From Stratiolaelaps scimitus (lineage: Eukaryota; Arthropoda; Arachnida; Mesostigmata; Laelapidae), in NCBI GenBank assembly GCA_019614645.1, contig JABWDB010000001.1, forward strand, positions 19,695,501 through 19,759,500: DNA of 64,000 nt. The letters run 5' to 3'. Below the pieces are notes generated by a model. It was not told where the DNA came from. It did not search any database and was given only the letters and a program-made list of their open reading frames with translations. Positions within the stretch are counted from its first letter, which is position 1, and each line of letters begins with the position of its first letter. This document shows positions 1-13,929 of this stretch, piece by piece. A program made the translations under genes and the position numbers.

Positions 1-1846
1 GCCACACAGAGTTTTCCTTCTCTAGCAGACCCGTTTCATTTCTAGATAGATTCCCAATGGCACGAAACTTTTTTTCGATATCCCCTCCACAATTCCCCCT
101 TCGTGTACAGAACTCATAAATAGACATGCTACAACACGACACTAACTAGGCAACCAAGTGCCTATCAAATTTCTTTTAGTGCTTAATGTGTGTTCGTGGG
201 CGAGAACTGTTTTTCCATAGCCATAGCCTGTTAATGCTAAAGGATATCTACCCGACTGACGCGACCGACAGGTTCCATCAGTTAAGACGAACAGATCGAT
301 TCAACTTCGAGGTAAAGAAAAAAATCGGCTGATTCAGTGTTGCAATTTCGCTAAAGTTCATGTTGAAACCGGTGATGGCGCTGCGGCATGGAAGAGCACA
401 TCTCTGTTGCGTATAACGTTGATCCATCGTTTAAGAAGGCGGCCAACTACCGTCCAGGACTCCTAAAGCCTCTGTTTAAAATATTCGGTGTAGTTCCTCC
501 TTCTCCTGCTATTTATTATACACTAGTGATACTAAGCCTATATTTCCTAATACTGTTAATGTCCGCGAACTGTTGCTCGCGATCTTTTCATATACAAGGC
601 GCCTGCTTAAGTTTATCTCTCATAAGCAAGCAAAACGCCAAGAGTTTTCTGACGCATGAAACGGCCGAGACCGGCTAATGAAGCGATTCGCTTATTTTCT
701 CAAATAGTGGCAACAAACTTCAAGCAAGCTCTGTTCTGACGTGGGCGGTAAAGGTTAGCGACCACTTTCCAGCAGGTCGAGACTGAAGTCTTTTGGCCGG
801 GGTTCATGCGCAACAACAGCGCCACGCTGCTTCGACCGCCTCAGCCACTGCTTGTCAATGATATCCGACCTTATATGTCATTCAGTAGGGGGGCAAATTA
901 CAATTCTATGTTACATCATTCGTTCATCGTGCTCCTTATGAGGCGGCCATGGCGTCTTCCAGCCGTTTCCATCGACCGTCAGATCGATAGCGACGAATGT
1001 TGAGGTGCGTTAGATAATTTAGAGATTTTGCATTTGACTTGCGCCACGTGTTGTGCCCCCATTTGCTTGCTGGGCAGATGAGAGATTCTCGATGAGGTTT
1101 GTATTGCCATAGATAGATCCGAGGTTACTATGGGTGCTGATGTAATGCACTTAGTGGTAGTTGTTATTGTTGCTGCTGCTCTTTTAACTAGTGTCTCTCT
1201 CGACTAAGCTCGAAATAGCCAGCAAATAGGCAAAATAGGCACCAGCCTATATATAGTCTCCGAATAGCGCTTCTTTATTAGTCTACCATACGGGTACCCT
1301 TTTCAGAGTGTGTTTTCAGTTTCCGGGAGAGCAAAAGGCACTCCCGAAGGACGTCATGTAGGGTAGCCTTAGGCAATAAATAACAACGTTACAGGTCTTA
1401 GTCAGTCGCAAATGGCCCTGCTATGCTAGAATTAGAAATGCTACTGTTGCTCTGTATAGCCAGCGCCCAGCAGTTGTCGTACCTATACGAGATTTCATCC
1501 ATAATTTGAGTGTACCCTATTCCTGGTATGAGTTAAGTATGTAAGTTAAGTTAAGTATGTACTGTAACGTTTATGTAAGATTCAGCTACAACCACAACAA
1601 CTATAAATGACGCGTGTAACCGTCTCCAAATTCGTCATCGAGACAGTTACAAACGAGCAAACATTATTCGTATGCAGGCCATCCACAATGTGTCCTAATT
1701 TTGTGGGGTTAAGTTAAGGCCCGAAAGGGCGAGGACGATGTATTGTGTTATCGAGATCGAAGAATCAGCTTAATAATAAGTGTGTGGTTCGTCATTTGCT
1801 GTGATGATATCTTGAGATCATTATGTTCCAAGCTTGCATACAATAC
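1..1846 (-). other. Intron downstream of the Ig2 exon, partial
   Basis: AT-leaning non-coding sequence that begins at the GTATTG donor and runs off the left edge of the window. The open frames here (388-678, 806-1003) match nothing I recognise and lack coding character. A short direct duplication of a GTTAAGTATGTA-like motif lies near 1530-1562. I see no second Ig exon between 1 and 1846. Confidence 0.75.
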
Positions 1847-1990
1847 CTTCGACGCGGTTGCCTAATCCATCGAACCAGGTGAGGTCCGCCGCAGGTTTGC
1901 CTCCGTCTGAGCGACACACGAGTTCGACCTTCATCCCTGCCGTGGTGGTAACATGGCCTAGTGGATGAATGCGCGGTGGTTCGGGAGCCA
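1847..1990 (-). CDS. rst/kirre: Rst/Kirre-family adhesion protein, next exon, start of Ig domain 2
   Basis: A 144-bp internal exon that continues the protein of the exon at 32680-33024. The acceptor is TTTCAG before 1990 and the donor is GAAG|GTATTG after 1847, both phase 1. The split codon restores valine, giving LNVR-V-APEPPRI across the junction. It encodes the beginning of the second Ig domain: APEPPRIHPLGHVTTTAG, the first cysteine in VELVCRSDGGKPAADLTW, and FDGLGNRVE. The GGKPAA-x-x-TW-x-DGLGN pattern is typical of Rst/Kirre/KIRREL second domains. The remainder of this domain, with its second cysteine, is not in the window and must lie left of base 1. The longer open frame to 2240 is intronic read-through and begins at a non-ATG codon. 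Confidence 0.92.
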
Positions 1991-2859
1991 CTGAAAGTTT
2001 GAACCAGAAAGAGAGCAAGCGGTATTCGATTTTAGATTTGCATTCAAGATGGAATGATTGTTGTAGAAGGTAATACGTCATGCATGCAAAAAAAATAAAA
2101 AGTACTTCTGTGCAAGAAAAGTACACATGAAACAATACATTTGAAGAACAGCTGATTGTCCCATTTCGTGCATTAATGACTTCATAATATGGATAATTCA
2201 CAGTTGCGTGGATGTTGATTCCGTAGGGGGTCCGTGACACTCAAGCACGGATTACGTTGACTCGCTTCTCATTGTTATTATTGATCTCTTCACATGCCGC
2301 GCCAGCATATGCTTCGCTTTCGTCGATACTGCTCGACCTGTGTCTTTGACGACAAAAAATTAATTGGGATTTGTAGGGTCTGGTCACCGCGGAGGCACTT
2401 GTAATGTAAGCCTATCCACTCACAGGCCAACTGCTCACTGGCAAACATATGTCGGCGCCTTGTCGGGATGGAGGAAAAAATATCACCGTCATACTGCCCT
2501 ATCAATTTTGGCAAGACAGCATCGCCCAGAATTAATGGGATACACTTGGTATGTTACGTTTGCGTCGGCAAAAATGGATATAACTTCCCGCCCCAAACAA
2601 GAAAGCAAACAAGACCCTTATTTCAAGCAGATTCAACTATTTCCAGCTGAATTTTTCCTTATCCACTGTAGTGATTTACAGACCCCCAATGAATGGGCCT
2701 CATCGGACCAAATAACTTTCCCAACGATAACATTATAGTGCTATTCGTCATCGAGAACTATGTCGCAGAACTACAAAGGGCGACCTGGATCATCCTCTAA
2801 TAGACCGTGAAGCACTTTTGGTCGATACACCTTCAATCCTGAAGGTGTCCTAAGGGAGA
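1991..2859. other. Intronic sequence, no gene seen
   Basis: Between the Ig2 exon acceptor and the retrotransposon relic. Overlapping open frames at 2290-2738 occur on both strands and resemble no family. Nothing else is seen. Confidence 0.6.
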
Positions 2860-3349
2860 TATTTAGGTCAAGAGCTCGAGGTGAAGCTGGGAAAGACGGC
2901 GGCGATAAAGGTATACGGAGGGGGACCACTCGAGGCTACTGACCAGCTCCGACTTGGCGAGAGGGTAGTTGGGTACCCTAACTCCTTTAGCTACTTGCGA
3001 GTAACGTTGAGATCGAGAGGGAACTCTTTCGAACATTTCTCACAGAAGTCGAAAGGCTCTGGCTTGACCACGTCGATCAAGGACCCACAGAAACATTCGC
3101 TAAGGACGACGCTGGCGTTATTCGACTCAAATGTAGACCCCAGTGCACCGAGTCTGGGTACCGCTTGTCTGGAAATACGTAAGGTCTAGCGAGCCTCATG
3201 ACCCCAACCGCGTAAAGCCAGCCTTCCTAAACTGTGCTCTCGGACCTCATATCTCAACGAGAAACGGGCTGCTCTATCTGCTCTGCGAGACGTCACTTTT
3301 CATCGAAGGGCTGACGAGAAGCGTCGACCTCCAAGAAACTGAGGCATGA
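2860..3349 (+). pseudogene. Non-LTR retrotransposon reverse-transcriptase relic (C-terminal part)
   Basis: Degenerate fragment of a LINE-type (non-LTR) polymerase from the segment after the catalytic palm. The first frame runs from about 2869 and reads ELEVKLGKTAAIKVYGGG, then FSYLRVTLRSRGNSFEHFS and LALFDSNVDPSAPS. This matches the family pattern V-x-x-x-K-T-x-V-x-x-F, F-x-Y-L-G-V-x-L, L-F-D-x-K-V-x-P. A frame change near 3145-3180 then gives WKYVRSSEPHDPNRVKPAFL and GPHISTRNGLLYLLCETSLF, which is the usual continuation in Jockey/I-like elements of ticks and crustaceans. The YxDD catalytic box, endonuclease domain and 3' tail are absent. There is no ATG, the frame is broken and stops follow at 3347, so the copy is dead. 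Family assignment within non-LTR elements is uncertain. Confidence 0.75.
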
Positions 3350-4795
3350 GGTTCATCAGTGACTATGAACTGAAAATGGCCGTCAGCGATTCAGATTTTT
3401 ATTGATGAAAGACCCTGACCGAACCTGCCTCCGAAGAGTGCAGCGAAACTAACGGCCACGCTCTCACCCGCTACGCGACCCATGAGTTTCATCATATTTT
3501 CGGTCAGGCACCCGGCTGCCATGATCAAAGAGATGACTGTCCCTGTCGATGAAATGGTGGAACCAACACCGCCAACGTCAATACCATGACACCGAGCAGA
3601 GTCCATCAGCTCACTCCCTCAGTGCAATAGCGCGCCTGTAGATTGTTGATTTTCAATATATCTGAGGTATACACTCTCTAAACCATTAAAGTACATTATG
3701 TTCTAACAATCATTGATAATAATATTTTATAACATCTTACAATTTGTATAGTATTCTATATTATATACATACATAGTGTATTTCAGATCGCGCAATATAT
3801 TGTGTGCATGTCCGCATGCCAACACCCTCCTTCGCATGTTATATTTAAATATCCTATAAATATTTTATACAGTATGTCTGCGCGTGTAAGTACCTCAACA
3901 AATGAAATATTTAAGCAAAATCCAGAACTAAAAGATTTCGGGATTGTTGACAAATGTCTGGGACAGTAATATCTAATTTTCGTTCCTTGTGACAGTTATG
4001 GGACGATTACTGTTCGAACATCAAAAGATCCCGTTTCTTTAAACGTGCAGCTAATAGTGCAAATCTCTTGCCTAGATGACGAACGCATTTCGAATTCAAC
4101 AAGCCAATTCTGTCAAACGCCTCCCCGGTCTCGAAATGCCCCTATAGTATTCACTTGCGCTGCTCAAAATTGAAGTTTTTTGCCATTACGTGTATAGCAG
4201 TTCATATATTTAACTTTAATCTCGAATACAGAATGTTTGCCCTTTCGGGCATACCGCGAATATAGTGTATATATGACTTTTACAGTGCAATTTATAGAAA
4301 CTACCGTGCCGTACTAAGGTGAAAGTAATTAGAAGAACGTTCTTACAAACTTGGCTAGAAGATGTGTGTTTGTGACATGAGATGGAACAAAATACAGCAC
4401 TTCATTTGCGTGGGCATACAGACGCAACTCAGAGAGATTGCCCTGCGGGACGATCTTGTACGCCGCCAACACATAAAAATCATACAGATATACTATGGCT
4501 GGTCAAATGAAAGCAGGCGTAGCTGAACCATCCTAACAAATGGGATAGCGAGATGAACAGCAATAACAAGAAACGCTGCGCTATTATATTTAGTTATATT
4601 TCCCATAGATCTTTGAGTCTCAAAGAATTCCGTACCATTTGTTGATCATTTACGATCATTCTGTGAGACGAGAATTGTAATTGTACGTTATACATTTTAG
4701 TAAACGTGGCTTGTATAAATTTTTTTGTTAACGTATGTATATCCCATCTCTGTTTCAACTGTTCTTTCTCGAAATACGGAAGCCTACTCCCTGCA

Positions 4796-4817
4796 TTATA
4801 TATATATATATATATAT
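4796..4817. repeat. (TA)n microsatellite
   Basis: About eleven TA units in the giant intron. It creates an artificial IYIYIY open frame on the minus strand. Confidence 0.9.
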
Positions 4818-5999
4818 GTATAGATATAATCTAGCCAGCCTACACGGTGCTCTTAGAAGATTTCGGGGCCAGCTGCAGTTTATACTGTAACTGCCCTTCA
4901 TAGTGTGTGAACAGGATATATTATCAAACATCGCGTTTTTTGTTTGTTTATGGAGGATTATAAAATGCAACGTAACGCACGGTCGCTACTGGATTACCAC
5001 GTACAGAGCAGAGAGGGTGGCATTCGGTCCCGGCGGGCGGATGTTGTTGGTTCCGCTGAGCCTCCTACTCACTGAATATACCTCGCCCAGGTTAAGCTTC
5101 ACCCTCCGTCAGCGCGAATCTTCATGATCGTTAAACATCGCGTTGAACATGCGAAAACTGTCCCACAATTCACTGTAAAAGTTCATGTTGTATATATATA
5201 TATATACATGTAATACGGGGCACACGAGAGACTGATTATTTGAAGTGGAAACTATGAGACGGCTGAGACGTTTACTACTCTTCTCAACGTGCAGCTAATG
5301 TAAAACTATCGCGCTTCCATTAGGGTGTAGGCGAAGTTAATGCTTATACTATTATATACCATTTAGTTTAGACTTGATCCGCCAATCATGATTTAAGCAT
5401 TCGAGAGTGCGTGTAGATCGCTTACAGCTATTGATTAGATGGAGGGAACTCATAGTGGACAGTCGCTATTTATAACAATTCAATTTCATGGAACTGCAAA
5501 GTACATTCAACGATGCAGGCATTGGAAGACTTTGCCAAGCACAAGGCTCCCGGGTGGTACCATGAAGAGTGGAAAGTGCGCGGTCGGCAGTGTATGCTTC
5601 ATGGAACTAATCAATTGTGATATGAAACCAGCGTCTTTCTCAGAGTGTATAGGTCTCAGCTGCGCTTGGTTTACGGAAAAGAGTCTGCTCAGCCTCGAGT
5701 CTGATTTAAAAATCATTTCTAACGATCAGTTTTGACCTGATGAGAATTGACTCTGTTGAACAACATACACTGCGCCTCCGTGAATATAGGTATGTTCAAC
5801 TTCTCCATATCCTGTTTGAATGGAGGGCTCTCATCGAGGTCGCAGAATGCTCACCGAAGTGAAGGTGATAAGGGCCTACGTCTAAGAACGAATTGATGAA
5901 TGCCTCCATGGGGGCGTGTCGCATCTACAAGAGAGCTAATTAAGTTTGACATAAAAAGTTAAAGCTAATTAGAGATCTATCGACCCAGCTCATCTCACT

Positions 6000-6048
6000 T
6001 ATATATATATATACAACCTATATACATATAATATATATATATATATGT
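6000..6048. repeat. Compound TA-rich microsatellite
   Basis: Two TA runs separated by a short imperfect ACAACCTATATACAT segment. Confidence 0.85.
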
Positions 6049-9000
6049 GACCGCCTCGGCCTGAAAGCCTGTCCCCACTTCCACTCACATCAAGCACCGA
6101 TTTTTGACTATGCATTTCCATAGAGAAATATGTAATATAGCTGAATCCGAATTACTATTTTTTTAATTTCATTCTAATCGGTATCTTCCTACATTGACAC
6201 TCCCATTAATTGTTTCCGCTCAGTTCGCGGCTATTTTCTCTCAATTCGTTCCTGCGTTTCTCATAGCCGCTCCGCGCTGTTTGATGATATCATATCTCTT
6301 TGTATGTATTTCACTTGTGTGTGCTATTGAGTCAAGCGGATTGATCGCTAACCGTCTCTAATGTGTGCGCACTCCACCGATGGTGTCAACTTGCATGCAC
6401 TACCATATCGATTCACGTCTTTCTGTCTACTGTTGTTGGTCCCTCGCCCTCTTCCACGGAGACATTTTACGTGTTTTTTTTCGGTCAGTCCGTGGCTTGC
6501 GGTGTTAGCAAACCGTTTCAGTGCTCATCTCGTAACGTCACACGGAGTTCGTAGTGTCCTCCGAGACGCGTCTGCTAGCCATTGACAGAGATCACGAGCA
6601 AGAGGCAGACGCGAGACAATTTCGCGGGAAGGCGTGCACGGAAAAGGTCGCAGCGTTTTGACGTGAAGCTGCGTGAGTGACTACACGGATAGCTAACACG
6701 CCAGCCCTGCACATCGGAGATTTATCTCGTCCCGGTCGAAAGCTCATTTGATACGTCTGAGATCCGATTGAATTATCTGGAAGGTTTTTGTGTGACTGAT
6801 TGAACGCGCTATGTGCGCCGCTACGATTCAGATTAGCTGCTCATACGAGCGTCCTTATGATGGAGATCGGGCCGTGTGTGAGAGTGTCACCCGTGTTCCT
6901 GACAACACGTGTATCTATCTTGTTGTTGATCCGATAGCTCGGGCCGTACAACTTCGGCCACGGGGAGTGTCATGATTCTCGTCAGCGCGATTGTCTCTAT
7001 TTAACATAGTTTAAACATTGCCGACACCGACATCATATGTTTCATCGATCGATTTTTACATTTCGCTCAAGCAGCTACCGCATGCAGCAGACGCGACGCC
7101 TACTTGGAGCTACGCTTTTTACGTTGAATTACTGAATTGTATACCCTATACTATATATAATATATACATGATGTTAATGTCATTTACGTTCAGAATTGTT
7201 ATTCTTTGATATTTATTACTATATAATTTTAGTGTATTTTGTGGCAATATAGCAAACAACGTAGATCATCGTATGTTGTTACGGTTGTTGCTGTTGTTAT
7301 TGTTATTGTTGACGTTTTTGTGCTGCCCGTACGAAGCAACAATATTAAAGTGCTCACTTCTCAGGTTGATTGAAGCGTAAATGGTATGCGTAATGTACGC
7401 GTTTATTTTCTCCCTAATTCTTCTAGTATTTCAGTGTACATATCCCGCAATGGTATCCTCTGAATGTTTTGCTTATCATTATTTGTTTTAAATCCGAGAC
7501 AATACCTGGGATATTTTTTGTATCATGCTAAATTTGGATAAACCCTTGGAATTTTTCTCCAAAATCCAGCTATAACTTTTAGCCGTTTTTTCCTTAGAAT
7601 AGGTACTATATATATTTTTTTTTTCAGCATTCAATATTATTAAAAGCTCTAGTTTTTATAACCCAGAGCATCTGGCTCTTAAGTCAGATCGATCTATCTG
7701 TCTGCCTCTCCCATTCATCTCGCGTGTTCCCAATTGTATGTAACATATCATTAAATTAAGTTGGTATTTGCTCAGTATTCCCTGCCCTATTATTTTTTTC
7801 ATACTAATTATAAACTATACACTTACATATCTGTGTTAATATAATAACCGGTGAACTGTGTTGGGACTGAGCGGAATTATATACTTAATGAAATTCAAAC
7901 CGTTCATCGTCGGTCGATGCTAAAGTCGTCAAGAGCAATGCCTTATTCATTTTTGAAATTCCCAATCCCTTGCTGAAATGCGAACGCGGCAACAACCGTT
8001 TGAAGCAAAGCATAACTTTAAATGGTCTGTCTCCACTCGTATTAGCCAATATGTACTACTATGCATCTATGCTCGGTACTGATTTTGGAATGAACTCGAT
8101 ATAGAGGAAACAGTTTGTTAATTACGAGGCAGCGGTGGCTGATCGACTAAACGTATTTAAATCATACCCTATGGTGATGATGGTGATGATGATATATGTG
8201 TATATCACTAAATTGTCCGACGCCGATCTATTCATTCAAGGTTCGTATTCAAAATATGCCCAACTGGAGGGCATTCATTCTTGTCGCAAGATTCATGATA
8301 CTGGTCATAAAGGTAATAACAATGAATCACCGTATGTATTTTGACTTATAATAGTTATAACGAACGTCTAAAAGTGAGGCCTCACTGTACGGGTTCTATG
8401 TAATCGTTCTCTAGCCCACGTTGTCATAGCATCTTGGGTCGTAATTGCGTTTGCTTATGGTACATCAGATGATAGTAAAAAGACCCTTCAAGTTTAGCTC
8501 CTCTGCACGATCACCGTATATTCGATGTATTCAGTAGCAGGCGCAATGATGGACTATCTGCAAATTCTTCAAGACACACACCTCCTCCTCTTGTTTTAAA
8601 AGGGAGTCTGTTCATAACGGTGAAACCTTGTAGAATTCATGCCGCTATCCACTGCAGGGACATTCTTGTTCATTAGCTAACGGGAGGGTCACTTAAAGCG
8701 AATTTGGTATTGACAATGGCGATACATCAGAAGGGTATCGTTCACTTAGCACAATTATCATCATTATAAATATTATTATTGTTATTATCACTATAATAAG
8801 TAAGTCCTATTCCACTGGAGCAGATTTAGTTTGCGTCACAAAAACAGTACCCGGCCGTTTTGTCGTCCTGCACAAAGAGGAGGAAGTAGGAGATATGCTC
8901 AAATCTGCGTTGCCATAGCATTCGTCGTCTTATGCATGTTCTACTCCTACTACAACGAGTGCTCTCCGAGGACAGGCTCGTCCTGTATGGCATTCATGGT

Positions 9001-10019
9001 CTGGGAACACTGTTCACCCCTCCCCCCCCGCCCGAAACGTTCTCAACCGGCCGCTGGTCGTCGCTCGTCCGTTCGAGCTCTACTCGTGCATAGATCGCCG
9101 TAGTGCATAGCGGATCGTATCCTTGAAGGCCCACTTCGCTGCTTTATCTCCGCTCTGAAGGGCGGCAAATAGAAGCCCGACGTGGAGGATGGGCCGGGGA
9201 CACAGTTTTTAGTTCGGGGGTTGTGGGTATATTATAATAATTCGGTGTCATTTGGGATGTTCTTTGAGGGGTTGTTCCTCTTCTTCCTGGGGACGATGTG
9301 TCTGCACGATGATCCTCGATAAAGTTAGACCCGGCTGCATGACGACACAGTCAAGCTGGATGGCTCGCTGGCGTTGGCCGACACCGCCGGCTCGGTTTGT
9401 CCCACTTTGTATGTGCACGGCCCTACATGGCGGATATTCCGTCCGTCGAGAGAGGGGTTAACGCGCTTAAGTGTCAAAGGGCAACTCTGTCAGGCGTTAG
9501 TGAACCGCCTTTGGAGTACTGTCGCGGCGCACTAGTTAGTTTCTTGACTATTCAGCGAACAGCATCATGCCCAAGCTATCTATAGATTGCAAGGCGCAGA
9601 CGAATGCACTACGCCAACGGGCAACGAGTATATACTGGACTGTGAGTATCAAATCGACAGTGTTAGATTTCGTTGCTATATGTCAGATTGCAGATTACAC
9701 TCGAGCATCAACTCAGTACTCATTGTTCTGCAACCTGTCTTCTTGTGAGGGCGCGGGTTATGTCCGAATCGTCGTATCTAGCTACGACTTCTATATGTAG
9801 TTGTACAAAAATGAGGTGTATTTGTACCACGGGATATTTTTCCTTATTCGCTATTTCGATAGCTTTCCTCTATGTCTTAGACAATTCTATTATAGACTTT
9901 TGTTGCTAGAGTGCAGGAGATTATTTAAATAGACTGCGGGAAGGAAATGTTATGATTTTTAAAATAAAATTATATGAGAAAGTGATCATTTGGACTGAAG
10001 GTGGCTAACTGAGCGTAAG

Positions 10020-10095
10020 GTGGGGATCGAACCCGAAGCCTCTGACCACAGTGCATGTGCACTATTCAATCCGCTACTATGGCGCTCATGTCACC
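10020..10095 (-). repeat. tRNA-like element, probable SINE head
   Basis: On the minus strand, a 70-bp segment beginning AGCGCCATAGTAGCGG contains a perfect B-box-like GGGTTCGATCCCC. It also has an anticodon-arm-like hairpin, AGTGCA and TGCACT around a two-base loop. The segment before the B box (CAGAGGC, then GGTTCGA and CCC) resembles the head of the SINE copy at 56.4 kb, which suggests related families. The anticodon loop is too short and the acceptor stem does not pair well, so a functional tRNA gene is unlikely. No clear target-site duplication was found. Confidence 0.55.
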
Positions 10096-13000
10096 TATTT
10101 GTAGCGATAATTAATGGGTGCATATTAGTTAACGCGAAGTAGTTCTATTGCTGTGTTGTATATATTGACTATTTCAGGTTAGAACAAGCAAAATTATGTA
10201 CCTTCATTTGTTCAGTTGATTCACTAACGGCCACTTTTAGGATGTACGAAAATCATTGACCTTGATCGCTTTTTAGTTGTCACAGACCACTTCGATACTA
10301 TCAGTGAATGGAATCCGCCACAGGAATATAATAAATAGGGTTGAGTGAATGGTACGATGACAGATAGGTAGAGGGGGGCATCTAGTTAATTAAATAGTAC
10401 CACGTCTAGATGTGGATGCATAATACCGGCGAAACATATGCACGTCCAGGTAGACCTTAATCAGATCAAGCTACAGGATCACCGTCTCAATAGGAACAAA
10501 GGTGATTCCAACCTTTTCCCAATGTGAACTTGCGGATTACACACATAAATTCACATTGGAACATCGCGTGACGTCCATATACGAATATACTACAACGTCG
10601 CTCTTCTAACAGAGAGAAGTTTTCGGTCTTCGACCGCACCGACTTCGCGAAACTGCTCAACAGCGCTATACCTGCCTATGCTCGGTATAGAATTGTATGT
10701 GCACATGGATACCGTTGTGTTGTTAGCAATGTTGAGCTTTGCCTCAAGCGGTACCCAATCAACGCAGCACACAGCAAGGTGCTTCAACGATGGTGCTCCA
10801 CGCGTCCACCATCCACGAGGAGTGCCGTAGGAGGAATACGAAGGCTTCTCAAGGAGAACGAATTCTTCGTTGCATCGCATGTAAGGATGATGGGTCGGTT
10901 GGCGGGCGTAAAAAACGCGGCCGCAAAGATACCGCAAGTCGACGAGCGTTTTCGATGAGGCAGAAGACCGTAAAGGAGTCACAAACCAGACATTGGGGAG
11001 GCGGACGGGAGGAATCCGTTTCTGCGGTGAGCCCGACAGCCGAGAGAGGCATTGAGGGTTGAGAACTACGACATTTCTTAGACGTCTACCGTTAGCGTGG
11101 CCGTCCAAGCAAGTCGACAGGCAGGCAGATCTGGAAAGGCAAGGCCACAGGGGCGGAGAGTGGGTATGGTAGGCAAGCGAACTTGTCGCGAACACCGCGC
11201 ACCAATCCGAGAGTTCGCTATCGGCTACGCTACGACGAACTACTCTCTCGAATAGACAGGGTTCAGCGGCGTACGCTGAATGTACACGCCGTCGAGCGAA
11301 GGAGGCACCGCCAGTCCTGGCATCTATGTTGTCTCGAGACCGAAGTGTAGTGGATTGAAGGGGCGGCTGCGGTCGTCTTCAAACGAGAACTCGTCATATG
11401 AAGGAAAGGTGGTACATGGATTCGTGTAAGGTCGGCTGGCGGGCTCAGGAAGAAGGCTAGGCTGCAAATAGCGATAGGATGCGAATGCTGCTGCAGCAGC
11501 CGCTGCAGCTGCTCCAATCGATCTATTTGAGTGGTCGAGACGCTTAGTGGCCGCGCGTTAGTTGCACTGACGTTCCCAATCTTCTTCACTCTCTTTCGGA
11601 GAGATGGTGACGAAGATGATAACAGAGTTGATGATGATGGTGATAACGATGACGACGAGACAACGGTAGAAACTGGGCACAGCAGGATCGAGTGGAAGCA
11701 TTTGAAAGCCTATTTGAATAGGCAGCTTGAGATCGAAAGCAGAGAGATTCTCTTTCAGCTGAGTGGATGCCCTGCGTCGACCAGACCACTCGAAGAGTTT
11801 TGATGATTAGTTGTGCTTAGCGTTTCCGTTAATGTTGTCAACTACATCTAGCAGATAAGTACTCGTCGCGCAGATGTTGTTGCATAGGCAGGTGCCACAG
11901 CAGTGGTGCCACATGTACGGAAATGCAATGCGATTGTCTGTATTCGAACAGTGCCATTGGAGGGACTATACGCGACGCCTGTTGACAATCTGAATTGTCC
12001 AATAGTTAAGTAATCAGAGTTTTGCTATAATATAGTGCTAGTATTATTATTATTATTATTCCATTATAATATTGTGTTAACGTATGTTGATGTTCCGCTC
12101 ACATCGTATATCTTGTATGAGAGAATTTTGTTAAATTTCACTGAGATATTGAACCACATCGATGGGACCTGTTTTCGGGCTTATGATATGACAGTTCGTT
12201 CATTGAGAGGTACTGTCGCGACATACTGTGAGCCCATGACAGCATCATCGACATAATACATCCATGCGTTTCCACATCGGCACACAGGTGGGGGAAGGAC
12301 TTCCGGAACCCGGATGACAGCGACTTCAGGATCAATGTAAGATATTTAAGAACGACAAACTATAGCTAACGATTGGGTGAATGCATTGGGCCCTTATAAA
12401 GCACACGAACAAGCAGGCGCCGACAAACCAACCAAATAGTTCCATTTATACGTCGGGTTCTCGAGTTTCCCAGAGTGAACCGCTGACTATGTCCCTCGAT
12501 AGGCTGGTTAGGGTTTGTGGTGTCCCAAATTGTTCACACTGTTCTACGCTTAACTCACTTTTGGAGAAGTTCAGCATACAACGCACTGTGAATCCAACGC
12601 AGTTTTTTTGCATAACAGAATAACTATTGAGGTACATAGCACGGCTAGAAAAAAAAACGTTTTGACACTGTTTAAGTGTATGCAGCCCAGACGACTGGGA
12701 ACAGATCTACTACAAGTTCTGCTTTTGAGCGAACATCGAATCGTTTGTCGACAGTGTGGAATTAGCAATACTGGTACAAATCATTGCCTCGATCGGTCGT
12801 CGTGTTGTGTAGAAAACATCTGAGCATGTCCTCTGACACACAGTAATACAGACAATACACAATAACACTGTTCCACCTATTCGATGTAAATAAAACAGCC
12901 CATCTATGAGCTTATTACAGTCGAGGGGAAAATGGAACGCAGAAATATCCAGGCGATCACCGAAGCTCAAAGCCACCGTGCATATCCAGAATAAAGGTAT

Positions 13001-13648
13001 TAGAACACATAAAAATTTAAGAAACCTCCGAAGTAGACGGCACGTGGCATCGAGCAGTAAAACAGACAATCAGAAATTGAATCTTTTCATCGTCAATAAT
13101 CTAGGTAGATATATGCACATCCATGCGCATTCGAAGATATGCAGCTGTTACTATGTGTGATGGATGGCAGTAGTTATTTTTGGGTTATCTACAAGTGATG
13201 AAGGCATATATTGTAGAATTGCTACTCAGCCCATTCATATAGCAGGCCACGAGCGATGAAGCACGCACGCGGGCGTGGTACGCGCGCGGTGACAGACTAG
13301 CCATGATGATAAATTAAACCGTTCCACTATTATTGTCGAAATCAATTAGCTTATTTCTAACCTGCCAAGGGAATTGAACAAATCAAATTGTCTCCCGAGA
13401 GTGACAGATGAGTACTTCTAAAGCGGACACGTTTCGTAGCCGAGGTTAGACAAAGCCGGCGGTGCAGACCTATTGATCTTAAGCAACATGAGTAATGATT
13501 GCATTGCAGATCGATTAGGTGAACACCCATGTGGCGCTTGAGAGCACAATTGTACGATCACAATTGATGTATTAGAAATAGGTGCGGAATAAAATCTCTT
13601 TGAGAAAAGTGATTTCATTTCGAAAATACAATAATTCATTTCTTTCTG

Positions 13649-13698
<50 letters not shown>

Positions 13699-13929
13699 AG
13701 TATGTGTTTCTTCTTTTGCGATGATGAAATATTTATTGATGAATTAAATAATTCACTATGTTATATGCAGTCGAACGACGAGTGAAAACGCACACTATTT
13801 ACCAAAAAAGCAATTCTAATTATCTAAATATACTCCAAGCCGTCCAATGACTGCTAGCTCTCCACAAGCTTCATTATTTTTCCTTTGGTCCTGACATCTA
13901 TGGGCAGGAAATCATCCAAGGATATTTTT
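10096..13929. other. Intronic sequence, no gene seen
   Basis: Mixed-composition DNA. The 201-aa minus frame at 10590-11195 is overlapped by frames on the other strand and has no recognisable motif. The acidic plus-strand frame at 11531-11803 is driven by a GATGA-rich simple sequence. A TA tract starts at 13655. Confidence 0.55.
13655..13690. repeat. (TA)n microsatellite
   Basis: About 18 TA units, uninterrupted. Confidence 0.92.

Larger units (their letters stand above)
3350..9954. other. AT-rich intronic sequence, no gene seen
   Basis: Low-GC sequence with several short TA microsatellites (4796-4817, 5191-5207, 6000-6047) and scattered T and A runs. Open frames here, such as 5439-5735 and 8831-9103, are short and match nothing. 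I see no conserved RNA gene. Confidence 0.6.
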
